Assembly: GCA_003151275.1 (NCBI GenBank)
Contig: PLXC01000055.1
Coordinates: forward strand, 1-55,069
Length of the DNA stretch: 55,069 bases
From: Candidatus Melainabacteria bacterium
GTDB taxonomy: Bacteria > Cyanobacteriota > Vampirovibrionia > Obscuribacterales > Obscuribacteraceae
Direction of reading: 5' to 3'
In this document: positions 28,043 to 36,437 of the stretch, piece after piece
Layout: each line of letters begins with the position of its first letter
How positions within the stretch are numbered: position 1 is the stretch's first letter
The notes under the pieces: generated by a model
What the model was told of the DNA's origin: nothing
The model's database searches: none
What the model saw: the letters and a program-made list of their open reading frames with translations, nothing else
Program-made: the position numbers and the translations under genes

Positions 28043-29788
28043 TTGTTTACACTGAGAGCCCACCGAGAGGCCAGTTTAGGCGTGCATAAAGACGAATTAC
28101 TGCGAAAACTCAAAGCAAAAGCTGACGAAGAAGGGATTTCGAAAGAATATCCTCCCTTGACTCGGTCGCAGTTAGACGAGTGCGAGAAGGAGCTCGGGTT
28201 TGAACTGCCAGAACTCTTGAGGCGTGTTTACGCTGAGGTAGCGAACGGAGGAGTTGGTCCGGGCAAACAATTGCTCGGATTGCGCGGTGGAAAATTCGCG
28301 GACCTCGCGCTCACGTATGACGGTGATAGCGACGTCCTCACAATCTACAACAACTACATGACGAGCGAATTCGAATGGGAAGACTTCGACGACGAAGCTG
28401 GCGACATAAAATGGGAATGGGAGCCGCGCGTATTGCCGCTGTGCGACTGGGAAAATGACGAGATCACGGTTCTCGACTGCAATCCCGGCCCTTCATTCGG
28501 AATAATGATTCTCGCCAACCTGGAAGGTCCAGTAAATTTCCGTCATGAATTCAAATCACGCGCAGAAGGAGCATTAAAATTTCCCGGTGTTCCACTAGAA
28601 GAGTGGCTAACTTCGTGGATCGACGGCACTGAAGAGAAATGTTTGCCCGCCTACTGGGGGCAAGTAGAAGCGAAAGAACCGCCTCCGCGCGCAGAAGATC
28701 AATTAGAAGACGAAGACCATTATGTTTATCAAAAACGCAAACTCGCGGAAGCTGGAAACTCAAGCGCGCAGTGCGACTTGGCATCGATGTATTCCCACAG
28801 GAATGACCATGCAAAGGCGATGTACTGGTATGAAAAAGCCGCCGACAACGGCAACTTCATCGCCATGATGAACATGGCGTCCAAGCTCCAGTCCGGACGA
28901 CTCATAAAAGTTGATTGGGATAGGGCATACGCGTATGCAAAGCCTCTGATGGAAGCAAAAGCCAACGTGGCTATTCCGACCTTCTTCCTGGACGAACAGT
29001 ATTCAGGCGTTCCATACGATAAAGAAAATTGCTCCGAACAATATTACAAAGCCTGGTGGTCAAACGCGCTCGACTGGTGGGAAAAGCGCGCTGGCAATGG
29101 AGACGCACAGGCAGCTTATTCGCTGGCAATTGCGAACAAACTCGGTCACGGAAAATCATCTAACTTTGAAGCTGCCGTGAAGTGGGCAGAACTTGCCGGG
29201 CAACTAGGACATGTTAAGTCGCAGGCCATGCTTGGTGATTGGTATCTCAAAGAAGGCAAATCCATCGAAGGCGCAGAAGGTGCGGCAGTGGAATTGTTGC
29301 GAAAAGCGGCTGAGGCAGGCGATGTCGAAGCGCAATATAAATTATGGAAATACTATTCGTTGGACGATAGAGATCGAAGGAAAGCGCTTAACTATTTAAA
29401 GATGGCGGCGAGTGTAAAGGCTGAAGCGGCCAATGCGATCTATGCGCGCTCTGCGATCATGGATCTTGCGGAAATCTATCTCAGCACTGGCTATGGAGAA
29501 CCGCAGCCAGACAAGGCTATCAAATTATTGATACGAGCGACGAAGCAAAAGTACAGCCTTGCAAGCTACATGCTGGCTATGCTTTATAAAGAAGGAAAGC
29601 TTGTGCCTCAAGATATGACTGAGGCGGCCAAATGGTTTCGTCATGGGCTTGAGTATGGTGGACACGCCGCTTGCACTTACGAACTAGGTCTATGTTACGA
29701 GAAGGGTCTCGGCGTCACGCAAGACACTGCTAGAGCCGAGCGATATTTTAAGATCGCGGCCGACAAAGGTTTTGCTCCGGTATCCTGA
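28043..29788 (+). CDS. SMI1/KNR4 (SUKH) domain protein with Sel1 repeats
   Basis: The 581-residue product has an N-terminal SUKH domain at about 30-205, with LTRSQLDECEKELGFELPEL, VYAEVANGGVGPGKQLLGLR and a closing PGVPLEEWLTSWIDG. It is followed by about seven Sel1/TPR-like helical repeats, such as AKAMYWYEKAADNGN, EAAVKWAELAGQLGH, EAAKWFRHGLEYGG and RAERYFKIAADKG. SUKH proteins are often immunity proteins against contact-dependent or polymorphic toxins, and Sel1 repeats bind partner proteins. The start is TTG at 28043 or GTG at 28082; neither is clearly better. No intact toxin gene is beside it. Confidence 0.9.
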   Translation: MFTLRAHREASLGVHKDELLRKLKAKADEEGISKEYPPLTRSQLDECEKELGFELPELLRRVYAEVANGGVGPGKQLLGLRGGKFADLALTYDGDSDVLTIYNNYMTSEFEWEDFDDEAGDIKWEWEPRVLPLCDWENDEITVLDCNPGPSFGIMILANLEGPVNFRHEFKSRAEGALKFPGVPLEEWLTSWIDGTEEKCLPAYWGQVEAKEPPPRAEDQLEDEDHYVYQKRKLAEAGNSSAQCDLASMYSHRNDHAKAMYWYEKAADNGNFIAMMNMASKLQSGRLIKVDWDRAYAYAKPLMEAKANVAIPTFFLDEQYSGVPYDKENCSEQYYKAWWSNALDWWEKRAGNGDAQAAYSLAIANKLGHGKSSNFEAAVKWAELAGQLGHVKSQAMLGDWYLKEGKSIEGAEGAAVELLRKAAEAGDVEAQYKLWKYYSLDDRDRRKALNYLKMAASVKAEAANAIYARSAIMDLAEIYLSTGYGEPQPDKAIKLLIRATKQKYSLASYMLAMLYKEGKLVPQDMTEAAKWFRHGLEYGGHAACTYELGLCYEKGLGVTQDTARAERYFKIAADKGFAPVS

Positions 29789-30276
29789 CTGTGTTCAAAT
29801 CCGCTAAACGGACTCGCGGTTTGGTGCGATCGGAACTCTAACGGAATCAGTGAACCGCACGAAGTCATGTCACTTGCTGAAATTGGAATTGTTGAATTGT
29901 CGTGCAAAAGCAATCGATTAAGATGGCACCATTTACAGTATCAATGGTGTTTCCTTTGCAGATGGAACGCAGGGTAACACCTACGATTGGATAGTGCCCG
30001 AAATGACATCTCAGAACTGACGCCTACGTGACTTATTTCTTAGATCAGGCGTGAAATTGGATGCTTCTGCTCTAACTTATTCAATTGCTTGAAGATGGCA
30101 TCGGACACGTTAACACGTGGCGCCAGACCGCATATGAAGGCTACGCGGGACCACGGCACGAGTCTGACGCGCATTGGGCTGGGACCATCGTCCAAAATGA
30201 TTTGAGAAACTCGCGCCTCTCATCTCAAGCGAGCGCAATCCAGTGAAGTCGGTGCGCCCGGAGAAAGGCGTTTTTT
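29789..30276. other. Gene-poor stretch with possible coding debris
   Basis: No complete gene. A short forward frame ending near 30018 (INGVSFADGTQGNTYDWIVP) reads like the C-terminus of a protein but has no start or upstream continuation. The rest shows no structure I can support. It separates the SUKH-Sel1 gene from the minus-strand gene at 30277. Confidence 0.35.
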
Positions 30277-30786
30277 TTATCTATGTTCCACTAGATTGTC
30301 TACCCGTCCAACTGTCCAAGCTGCCGCTGATAATCCAATCTTCCAACGGTAATCTAGTGGAACAGCAGCTGCTATTCCATATCCAAGAGATTCAATTCCG
30401 GTCGGCCGAAAAGCTCTGACATTGCCGATTGAATCGCCCACCAAAAAATCCAGTTCGCGATTTACCAATGCCGCACCAGTACCGATAGCAAATCCTAAAG
30501 CCATATTATTAAGGCCTTGATGAAGCTTGTACTTTCCCAAAGACGTCCAAGCTGTGGTTGCTGCAATTGATCCCACTTCAGAGATCACTCCGTAACTGAG
30601 AAGATGACCGTCTCCTGGTTTTACACCCCACTCAGCTTTAGTCAACCAATCTCCACCTGCTTGATTATTTGATTCGTCACTTTTCTTAGAGTTGGCTCGC
30701 GGCTTGTAAAAGTCTAAGTCTATAGATGAGACTGACTCCTGGGAATCCTTTTTAGTCGTAATTTCATTCAACGTTTCCAAAGCCAT
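30277..30786 (-). CDS. Hypothetical protein, Gly/Ala-rich C-terminal half
   Basis: No family recognised. The 169 residues divide into a charged, Ser/Lys/Asn-rich N-terminal 55 residues and a second half of alternating Gly/Ala-rich amphipathic segments: GVISEVGSIAATTAW, NNMALGFAIGTGAALVN and SLGYGIAAAVPLDYRWKIG. These might pack in or on a membrane, but no strong single transmembrane helix stands out and there is no signal peptide. The start is ATG with only a weak ribosome-binding site. It lies between two SUKH genes. Confidence 0.55.
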   Translation of the reverse strand: MALETLNEITTKKDSQESVSSIDLDFYKPRANSKKSDESNNQAGGDWLTKAEWGVKPGDGHLLSYGVISEVGSIAATTAWTSLGKYKLHQGLNNMALGFAIGTGAALVNRELDFLVGDSIGNVRAFRPTGIESLGYGIAAAVPLDYRWKIGLSAAAWTVGRVDNLVEHR

Positions 30787-31458
30787 AAATCACCTAATCT
30801 TTTGAGATAAATGTTCGAAACTGACTTAGCGTGGATCGTCCACAATAAAATGATTGCACCGTTTCGTGACAAGAGCGTGATTTCTATTCAACGAATTGTC
30901 TTATTGCATTCCTGATTCCATATTTTGGAGAGCATCAAAGGTGCGAGGTTATTGCTATGTTGGCACCACGGCGGCATGGTGGCACGCTGCTTAGAACTTA
31001 CCATTCGTCAGCCGGACGCTTCTTAACATCCTCAAGCTCCATCTCCAACAGTACATTCTTCCGCCCCACGCGAACCAATCTTTTATTACTAAACTTCGCA
31101 ACCTTCCTCCAATTCGGTCAGTTCGTAATTCTTCGACACGGTCGCTCACTTGTTGTGCTAAGGGATTTCAATCACGTTCGTCGGCGATTTCGCTTAGGTT
31201 GCTTATCTATCTTACTCTGCCTTCTGCCACCAACTGTAACACCTGCAAGCTTTCGTTTTGTCTTTGCGAGCAAGTAGGCCAAACCTCACGCTTCAATTTT
31301 AATGGAATTAAATGCACTAAATGCGGTGCGTTAATAATATAGCGCGCGTTCTATCTCAGGTAGTTTGCGGTTTCGCTCTTTGTCTATCGCAAGTCGCTCT
31401 TTTGGTCCACTTAGGTACCACCGGTGAACTGCTATGATTGCAATCCAGTGGGGATTGC
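30787..31458. other. Gene-poor stretch
   Basis: Apart from the remnant listed at 30998-31139 I see no credible gene. A forward frame at 30957-31277 is Arg/Ser/Leu-rich, lies opposite that remnant, and is probably chance. Confidence 0.4.
30998..31139 (-). pseudogene. Possible remnant of a small protein gene
   Basis: Two frames join into a plausible protein end: VSKNYELTELEEG (GTG at 31139), then RKVAKFSNKRLVRVGRKN and LLEMELEDVKKRPADEW before a TAA at 30998. The frame change lies near 31107. The composition is protein-like, but the piece is short and no family is recognised, so chance cannot be excluded. Confidence 0.25.
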
Positions 31459-32112
31459 ATGGAGAACAGTGAGGACGGCATGCGAAACGAAACACTATTG
31501 TTTGAAGAAGAAAGTCTAGCCGGACCAGTAGACCCTCAGGCGCTCAAATACCTTGAAAGTCGACATGTCCTTGATGAAAGCTACCGCCAATTGATTCATT
31601 CCTTTCATGGCGGAATTCCTGGTCGTCAATACATAAAGGGAAAGGGACATCGATATCGTGTTGGACGATTCTTAACTATACTTGATCGCCACTCGCAGCT
31701 TCCAGGTCCTTTTCAGCCTCATTTTGATCAATCCGAAATCGATTGCAGAGTTGCAAGAAGTATCTCATTTGTCATTGATGCAGAATCTATGACCAGTCGA
31801 GCCCTCTTCTACGGACAGCGCTTGTTGCCGTTTGCAGCGCTATACGCAGGAGATCATCATCCCGACGATATGTGTTTGGACAGAGTTTACGTGAGTTTTC
31901 TTTGTTTTGATTACGGTACTGGTAGCGCGCGCCCAGTTATTGTAGTTTGGCACGCGCAAAAAGCAGCCGACGCGTATGACGAATGGGAAGAAGACGATTA
32001 TCCGACGGAAGAAGCGGAGCCTGATATACCAGCAATTGACTACAACAAGTTCACTGAGCGGATCGCGGATAACTTCGACGAATTTTTGGAAATGCTTCAA
32101 TCCGAATCTTAG
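31459..32112 (+). CDS. SMI1/KNR4-like (SUKH superfamily) protein
   Basis: About 217 residues from ATG 31459 (the frame is open from TTG 31438). The late region is SUKH-like: LLPFAALYAGDHHPDDMCLD, then VSFLCFDYGTGSARPVIVVW and YNKFTERIADNFDEFLEML, which is the usual closing helix. It has a very acidic strip (EWEEDDYPTEEAEPD). Such proteins commonly neutralise toxins. It is the second SUKH-type gene within 4 kb. An in-frame second ATG at 31480 is also possible. Confidence 0.75.
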   Translation: MENSEDGMRNETLLFEEESLAGPVDPQALKYLESRHVLDESYRQLIHSFHGGIPGRQYIKGKGHRYRVGRFLTILDRHSQLPGPFQPHFDQSEIDCRVARSISFVIDAESMTSRALFYGQRLLPFAALYAGDHHPDDMCLDRVYVSFLCFDYGTGSARPVIVVWHAQKAADAYDEWEEDDYPTEEAEPDIPAIDYNKFTERIADNFDEFLEMLQSES

Positions 32113-32161
32113 TCTTGTCGAATGCCACCTCAGGTGGTATCACAGCTTAATACAAAGAAGA

Positions 32162-33691
32162 TTACCATCGCGCCGGCGTGCTCCAACACGTGGGCTGCTC
32201 CTGCCAGGGCTTAAAAAACTTGAACAAGTGCGGTTCCAACTCTTTGACCAAGGCGCGCCGTTTGCCATCCTGCTTTTTCCATATGTCTTCGTAAATCGAT
32301 TGCAGTCTTTTTGTGATCCGCTCTTCATCCACAGTCACGATTCGCCCTCCGTCCAACAGCACTTTGCCGCGGCTGATCACCATGTCGATGTGATTAGGCT
32401 CCGCCTTTTGTAGCACCGCCGAATAAGGATCGTGACCCGGCCAGAGGTATGGCGTTGCCATCCTTTTCGCATTCATCAATATCATGTCCGCCCGATAACC
32501 AGGTTGGAGGCGCCCGATTCCATCTCGCCGGAACGCCTTTGCTCCGTTAACGGTTGCCATTTCGAAGACTGTGTGGGCTGACAGTCCTCGTGTCCACGGG
32601 TCACGCGCTGGGAAAACAGCGCTTGGTATACGCTGAAGGTAAGCAGCCAATCGCAATTCATCCAGGAAGTTGGCCCGTTCCGTCAATCCCTGACCATCCG
32701 ACCCCAGAGCGACGGTCATCCCAGCATCAATGTACGCAGACACAGGCGCAATCCCGTTCCCGAGTCGCAGGTTCGAGGTAGGGTTGTGCACCGTAACGAC
32801 GCCACGCGCCACCAGAAGTTCAACGTCTTGCTCGCTGTACCAAACGCCATGACCGCAGGAAACGTTTGAACCAAGGAAGCCGATCTCCCCCAGATACCCC
32901 GTCGGTGTCTGAGTGCGGGTCTGAAGACCCCACTGTCGCTCAAGCGGAGACTCGGTATTGTGCAGGTGCAGGCAGGCTCCCTCTGCTGCGGCGCGCTTCG
33001 CGGCCTGTCGCAATTCAGCTTCCGAGCACCACTCGGGTCCGTCAGGAGCGATCACCAGCTGGATCCGCTTGCCGAACTCCGCGTTAAGTTTGGACCAAGT
33101 CTCGAAGTAGGGGACCGCGGGATTATAGATCCCCGTCAGACCTAATCCTTGCCCGGCGATACGTTGCTGCAAGTCAGTCGGAAGCGTCGCCAGGAATTTC
33201 TCGTCTGATTCGTAAACATACCCGTACTGCGATCGCAGCGCTGGTGCGTAAATTAGGTCGATCCCCAGGTCCAGATAGGCCTTGATCACCGGACGGTGAT
33301 CGACTGGCCACGCCATGTCCATGGTTGTGGTGACCCCGGATCGAACCAGCTGAATGGCTGAGACCAGCGTGTGCAGATAGTCGAACTCGTCCTGAAGCTC
33401 CGGCGGCGGCGAATCCAGCCCAGAAGCCCGCAGCAGCCAAAGCTCAAGGGGCGCGTCCACAGACCCCATCGAGAATACCCGGTCGCGATGGTAATGGGCG
33501 TTAACGAATCCAGGTAGCACCCAGGTGTCGTCACTGCCCAATTCATGCTCGATGCCAGGGCTTTTTCGCAGCGCCTCTAAGGTGTCCACAGCAACGATGC
33601 GATCGCCATCCACAAGCACCGCTCCGTTGGCTATCACCGGTCTTCGGGGATCAAGCGTCAACACTTGGGCGCCGCGGATCAACGTGCTCAT
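32162..33691 (-). CDS. Metal-dependent amidohydrolase / deaminase
   Basis: The 509-residue protein belongs to the cytosine-deaminase/chlorohydrolase branch of the amidohydrolase superfamily. VLPGFVNAHYHRD supplies metal ligands His66 and His68, LHLHNTESP near 240 the next histidine, HGVWYSEQDVELL an active-site block, and ALGSDGQG near 330 the conserved Asp. Related enzymes deaminate S-adenosylhomocysteine, methylthioadenosine, guanine or triazines; the substrate here is unclear. It is longer at the C-terminus than many members. GC looks visibly higher than in adjacent genes, suggesting later acquisition. It converges with the SUKH gene. Confidence 0.9.
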   Translation of the reverse strand: MSTLIRGAQVLTLDPRRPVIANGAVLVDGDRIVAVDTLEALRKSPGIEHELGSDDTWVLPGFVNAHYHRDRVFSMGSVDAPLELWLLRASGLDSPPPELQDEFDYLHTLVSAIQLVRSGVTTTMDMAWPVDHRPVIKAYLDLGIDLIYAPALRSQYGYVYESDEKFLATLPTDLQQRIAGQGLGLTGIYNPAVPYFETWSKLNAEFGKRIQLVIAPDGPEWCSEAELRQAAKRAAAEGACLHLHNTESPLERQWGLQTRTQTPTGYLGEIGFLGSNVSCGHGVWYSEQDVELLVARGVVTVHNPTSNLRLGNGIAPVSAYIDAGMTVALGSDGQGLTERANFLDELRLAAYLQRIPSAVFPARDPWTRGLSAHTVFEMATVNGAKAFRRDGIGRLQPGYRADMILMNAKRMATPYLWPGHDPYSAVLQKAEPNHIDMVISRGKVLLDGGRIVTVDEERITKRLQSIYEDIWKKQDGKRRALVKELEPHLFKFFKPWQEQPTCWSTPARW

Positions 33692-34168
33692 TGGAACTCT
33701 CCTCCCAACCTTTCAGGTCGGAGACACTATAACCGAATTGAACGAGATATGCAGCCAGGCTCCCACGATTCTGAAAGCAAGGTGGCGCAAGCACCAGAAA
33801 AATCGCAACAACGCCAGGCACCATATCTAGTATTGCTCTAGGCGTTCCATTCACTCGCTCCAGGTAGATTCTCTTGCTCTGTCCTCTCGAAATTGCAAGG
33901 GACTCTAATTCTACAGCCTGATTTTACAGGAGCGCCAGTTCGCGACTGGTAAAATCAAGGACGATCATACTTAAGGACGATAGCTAAATAGAGCCAATAA
34001 AAGGAGAATTACACCATCAATCCGATGCCGACGAGACGAGTTCCTGAAAAAGAGTGCCGTCATAACAAACAATACGGCTCAATGACGTCGAGACAATGAA
34101 CACTGCAGAGCAAATATTTAACCGCGCTCCCTTGCTGGCGAGAAGCGGACGAGGAGTTAATCGTTGAT
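33692..34168. other. Gene-free stretch between divergent genes
   Basis: No coding frame of interest. It contains the inverted repeat at 33919-33957 and must carry the promoters of the amidohydrolase and the stress-protein genes. Confidence 0.5.
33919..33957. promoter_or_regulatory. Inverted repeat in a divergent intergenic region
   Basis: TGATTTTAC at 33919-33927 is exactly mirrored by GTAAAATCA at 33949-33957. Inside, CAGT and ACTG pair around the loop TCGCG, leaving an 8-base bulge on one side. It lies about 210 bases before the stress-protein gene and about 230 bases before the amidohydrolase gene. It could be an operator or an RNA hairpin; no protein-binding family is implied. Confidence 0.4.
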
Positions 34169-34576
34169 ATGAAAATTTTGCTTCCCGTATTTGGAATGGC
34201 TGATTCACAGCTGATCTTTGATTTTGTGCGTAACTACCATTGGCCTTCACAGACAGTCTTTAAACTTTTACATGTGCTGGGCAGCAGTGAGACCGATACA
34301 GCAGTCTTGGAAGCGCAGAAAAAAGCAACAGAACTCCTCAGTGAGATCTCGCATAAATTGACTGTACTTGTTCCAGAGTCGGAAGTATCTTGGGAGATAA
34401 TATCGGGTGCGCCGACGTACGAGATCATTGAATTATCTTTAAAATGGAAGGCCGACATGATCGTCATGGGATATCGTACACGCTCGGATATTCAAGGTTT
34501 CATGGCTGGCAGCGTCTCTAAAGGAGTGGTCATGCAGGCACCATGTTCGGTGGCAATCATCAGGCCACCACTTTGA
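34169..34576 (+). CDS. Universal stress protein (UspA family), degenerate ATP site
   Basis: The 135-residue product has the Usp fold: MKILLPVFGMADSQLIFDFV, GAPTYEIIELSLKWKADMIV, and MGYRTRSDIQGFMAGSVSKG followed by VVMQAPCSVAIIRPP. In the nucleotide-binding loop G-x2-G has become G-Y-R-T, although the distal G-S is kept, so ATP binding is doubtful. Family members without the motif are of the UspA-like non-binding class. The length is typical. Confidence 0.9.
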   Translation: MKILLPVFGMADSQLIFDFVRNYHWPSQTVFKLLHVLGSSETDTAVLEAQKKATELLSEISHKLTVLVPESEVSWEIISGAPTYEIIELSLKWKADMIVMGYRTRSDIQGFMAGSVSKGVVMQAPCSVAIIRPPL

Positions 34577-34619
34577 GGATCGAACATTCGTTGATCTCGA
34601 ACCCTAAAATTAGCATGAG

Positions 34620-35084
34620 TTATTTAAAATCCGGATCCCATGCCTGAGCACATTTATGTTGCACGGGTAGCAACTCGTGTTGCAGCAAATCCAAATTCTC
34701 GCCGTCAAAATTCATCAGCTTTGTCATATATTCTTCGAACAAATCACGCTCCATGACACGCAAATCAGCCATAGCTAAATTCGATCCGAATGAAGTTGCA
34801 AGCATGTCTTTTATGGACCCGAGAGCACGCCATGAATCGAGCATATGCACATCATCACCAAGTCTAACAATCTGAGCATGCAGTTTCTCAGCGTTCAAAG
34901 CGTGTGCCGAACGACACCAATTAGCCAGTGCGATCAGCGACTCGTCTTGTAATGTTTCGAGCCAATGCGCATAAATTTTGACGCTCGCATTTTCGCGAAA
35001 CCAAAGGTCTTTAAGATTGCTAGATGGATCTTCTCGAATCACTTTACTATCGAAAACAAACTTGCCGTTTTTTATGTGCATCAT
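34620..35084 (-). CDS. Hypothetical helical protein, possibly ferritin-like
   Basis: No firm family. The 154 residues are strongly helical, with blocks like SVKIYAHWLETLQDESLIAL, NAEKLHAQIVRLGDDVHM, DSWRALGSIKDML and NLDLLQHELLPVQHKCAQAW. The spacing of Glu/His residues in four helices resembles the PA2169/DUF2383 group of ferritin-like proteins, but the motif evidence is weak. It converges with the second stress-protein gene, 43 bases apart. Confidence 0.65.
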   Translation of the reverse strand: MMHIKNGKFVFDSKVIREDPSSNLKDLWFRENASVKIYAHWLETLQDESLIALANWCRSAHALNAEKLHAQIVRLGDDVHMLDSWRALGSIKDMLATSFGSNLAMADLRVMERDLFEEYMTKLMNFDGENLDLLQHELLPVQHKCAQAWDPDFK

Positions 35085-35609
35085 AAAGAAACTTGACTAC
35101 TCCGCGCAACACTCCAACAGCTGTTGCTTCGTCGCAAGAATACATAACTTAGTTCCCGGAAAGCGGATTCATATATAAGGCTCGGGGATAGCGAAGCTGT
35201 CACCAGGTGCAAACCGAGGCTGAAAAGCATCGTCAGTTGGTGGTTCCAGAATTGAGCGATTTTTGAGATCATCTGTCAGAGCCACTCTTTATCGCGCGAA
35301 ACTCGAAAATGTAGACGGAGCAGCAATTTGCAAGAGCTGAGCCAGACCAGTTTTGAGAGCTTCTGCGGAAATTAACAGAAAAATGGCTAGCGCTGAAATT
35401 ACCGCTCACCGCAGATGACGGCGTGTCAGCCGCCATCATGCGCGTCGCAAACGGGAATTTCCGGGTACTCCATCGCATTTTTGCCGAGATAGAGCGTGTG
35501 AATTTTCTCGATAAATGTCAGGAAAACTTGCCGTTGCGTGCTATGCTCCGCACGCTTGCATCACCTACAAACACAATAACAAAACCATCTTAGGAGGGTT
35601 GTATCTTCA
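35085..35609. other. Gene-free stretch with one copy of a hairpin repeat
   Basis: Short frames here lack protein-like character. The segment includes the first copy of the 37-base repeat (35177-35213) and ends with the strong ribosome-binding site AGGAGG of the gene at 35610. Confidence 0.5.
35177..35213. repeat. 37-base hairpin repeat, copy 1
   Basis: This copy matches the one at 36377-36413 at 34 of 37 positions, and the two starts are exactly 1200 bases apart in direct orientation. The core GGGGATAGC-GAA-GCTGTCACC can fold with one mismatch in the stem. It lies in front of the secreted-protein gene. Confidence 0.85.
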
Positions 35610-36365
35610 ATGGGCAGAATACTGATGTTGGCTTTAATTTTGACGACGCTGTTCTCGCAGCCGGCGTGGTGCTCGCGGTTTCAGATAGGAGATAGAATAC
35701 AAATACAAACAACCAAAGATATCGGCACGGTCACTGCAATAAGCCCACAAGGCAACTGCAGTATCAAAATGGATGCACGTCCCGATGATCCCCAAGGTAC
35801 GTATTTCGAAAAATCCCCAAATCTGCAGCTCTACAATGGTGCTGCAACGCCGCCAGAGGGAGCTCAGCCCGGTGATCTGCCAGCAATCTACGACGGCGCC
35901 CCCGGTCGAGCTGCGCCAAAACCTGCCCTGCCGCGTGCTCCACAATTTCCTGCTCAGAAAGTTCCACAACAGAAAGTTCCACAACAGCAAGCACTAGAAC
36001 GCTGGGTTCCGATGAAACCAGTGGGCGGAAATCTGACACAAGATATCATCAAAAGATTAGTTGAAGACAACTATAATAGCCCAATCCATCATGAATTCGA
36101 AAGAATGACATTCGCGTGGAACAATGTTCAAATCGGCGGACCTGAAAAGTTAGACGACGTCAATTTATCGTTCCAAAATATTGCCCCGGGATCTATTGTG
36201 TATCCAGTACGTGCAGATTTCAATTACACAGTTCAGGCGATCAACTACGCTAATGACGTCCGGACTGTAGACCGTATTGGCTATGCCTATTTCTACAAAG
36301 ACCAATCAGGGGCATGGGCCTATACCTGGTACGCACACCAAGGCCAGCTCACCAAGCAAAGATAA
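35610..36365 (+). CDS. Secreted protein of unknown function with Pro/Gln linker
   Basis: The 251-residue protein has a clear signal peptide (MLALILTTLFSQPAWC, with a possible cleavage near residue 21). A small domain of about 60 residues follows, opening FQIGDRIQIQTTKDIGTVTA, a beta-rich layout. Then comes a proline/glutamine linker with KVPQQ twice (a 15-base tandem repeat), and a C-terminal domain of about 110 residues with WNNVQIGGPEKLDDVNLSF and YAYFYKDQSGAWAYTW. No family is recognised. An AGGAGG ribosome-binding site is well placed. Copies of a hairpin repeat lie on both sides. Confidence 0.8.
   Translation: MGRILMLALILTTLFSQPAWCSRFQIGDRIQIQTTKDIGTVTAISPQGNCSIKMDARPDDPQGTYFEKSPNLQLYNGAATPPEGAQPGDLPAIYDGAPGRAAPKPALPRAPQFPAQKVPQQKVPQQQALERWVPMKPVGGNLTQDIIKRLVEDNYNSPIHHEFERMTFAWNNVQIGGPEKLDDVNLSFQNIAPGSIVYPVRADFNYTVQAINYANDVRTVDRIGYAYFYKDQSGAWAYTWYAHQGQLTKQR
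35955..35984. repeat. 15-base tandem duplication
   Basis: Two perfect adjacent copies of a 15-base unit (cagaaagttccacaa) encode the repeated K-V-P-Q-Q of the secreted-protein linker. Confidence 0.9.
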
Positions 36366-36376
36366 AAATAACGAAG

Positions 36377-36413
36377 AAGGCTCGGTGATAGCGAAGCTGT
36401 TACCAGCTGCAAA
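36377..36413. repeat. 37-base hairpin repeat, copy 2
   Basis: This copy differs from copy 1 at three positions. Its core at 36384-36404 can form a full nine-pair stem (with G-T pairs) closed by a GAA loop. It lies 11 bases after the secreted-protein stop and 24 bases from the convergent recombinase stop, so it might also work as a bidirectional terminator, although no T-run follows. Confidence 0.85.
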
Positions 36414-36437
36414 ATCCCAAAATGCAGTCAAACCTAG

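Noticed and set aside
29789..29830. A GTTCAAATCC string that resembles a tRNA T-arm
   Set aside because: The bases just upstream are the end of the Sel1 gene and no cloverleaf can be formed.
30957..31277. A forward frame of 106 codons
   Set aside because: Arg/Ser/Phe-rich, no domain, and opposite a more protein-like remnant.
35177..36413. An integron with attC sites
   Set aside because: The repeats are only 37 bases, lack recognisable R and L core boxes, and the recombinase has no evident integron-specific insertion. I kept only the weaker cassette hypothesis.
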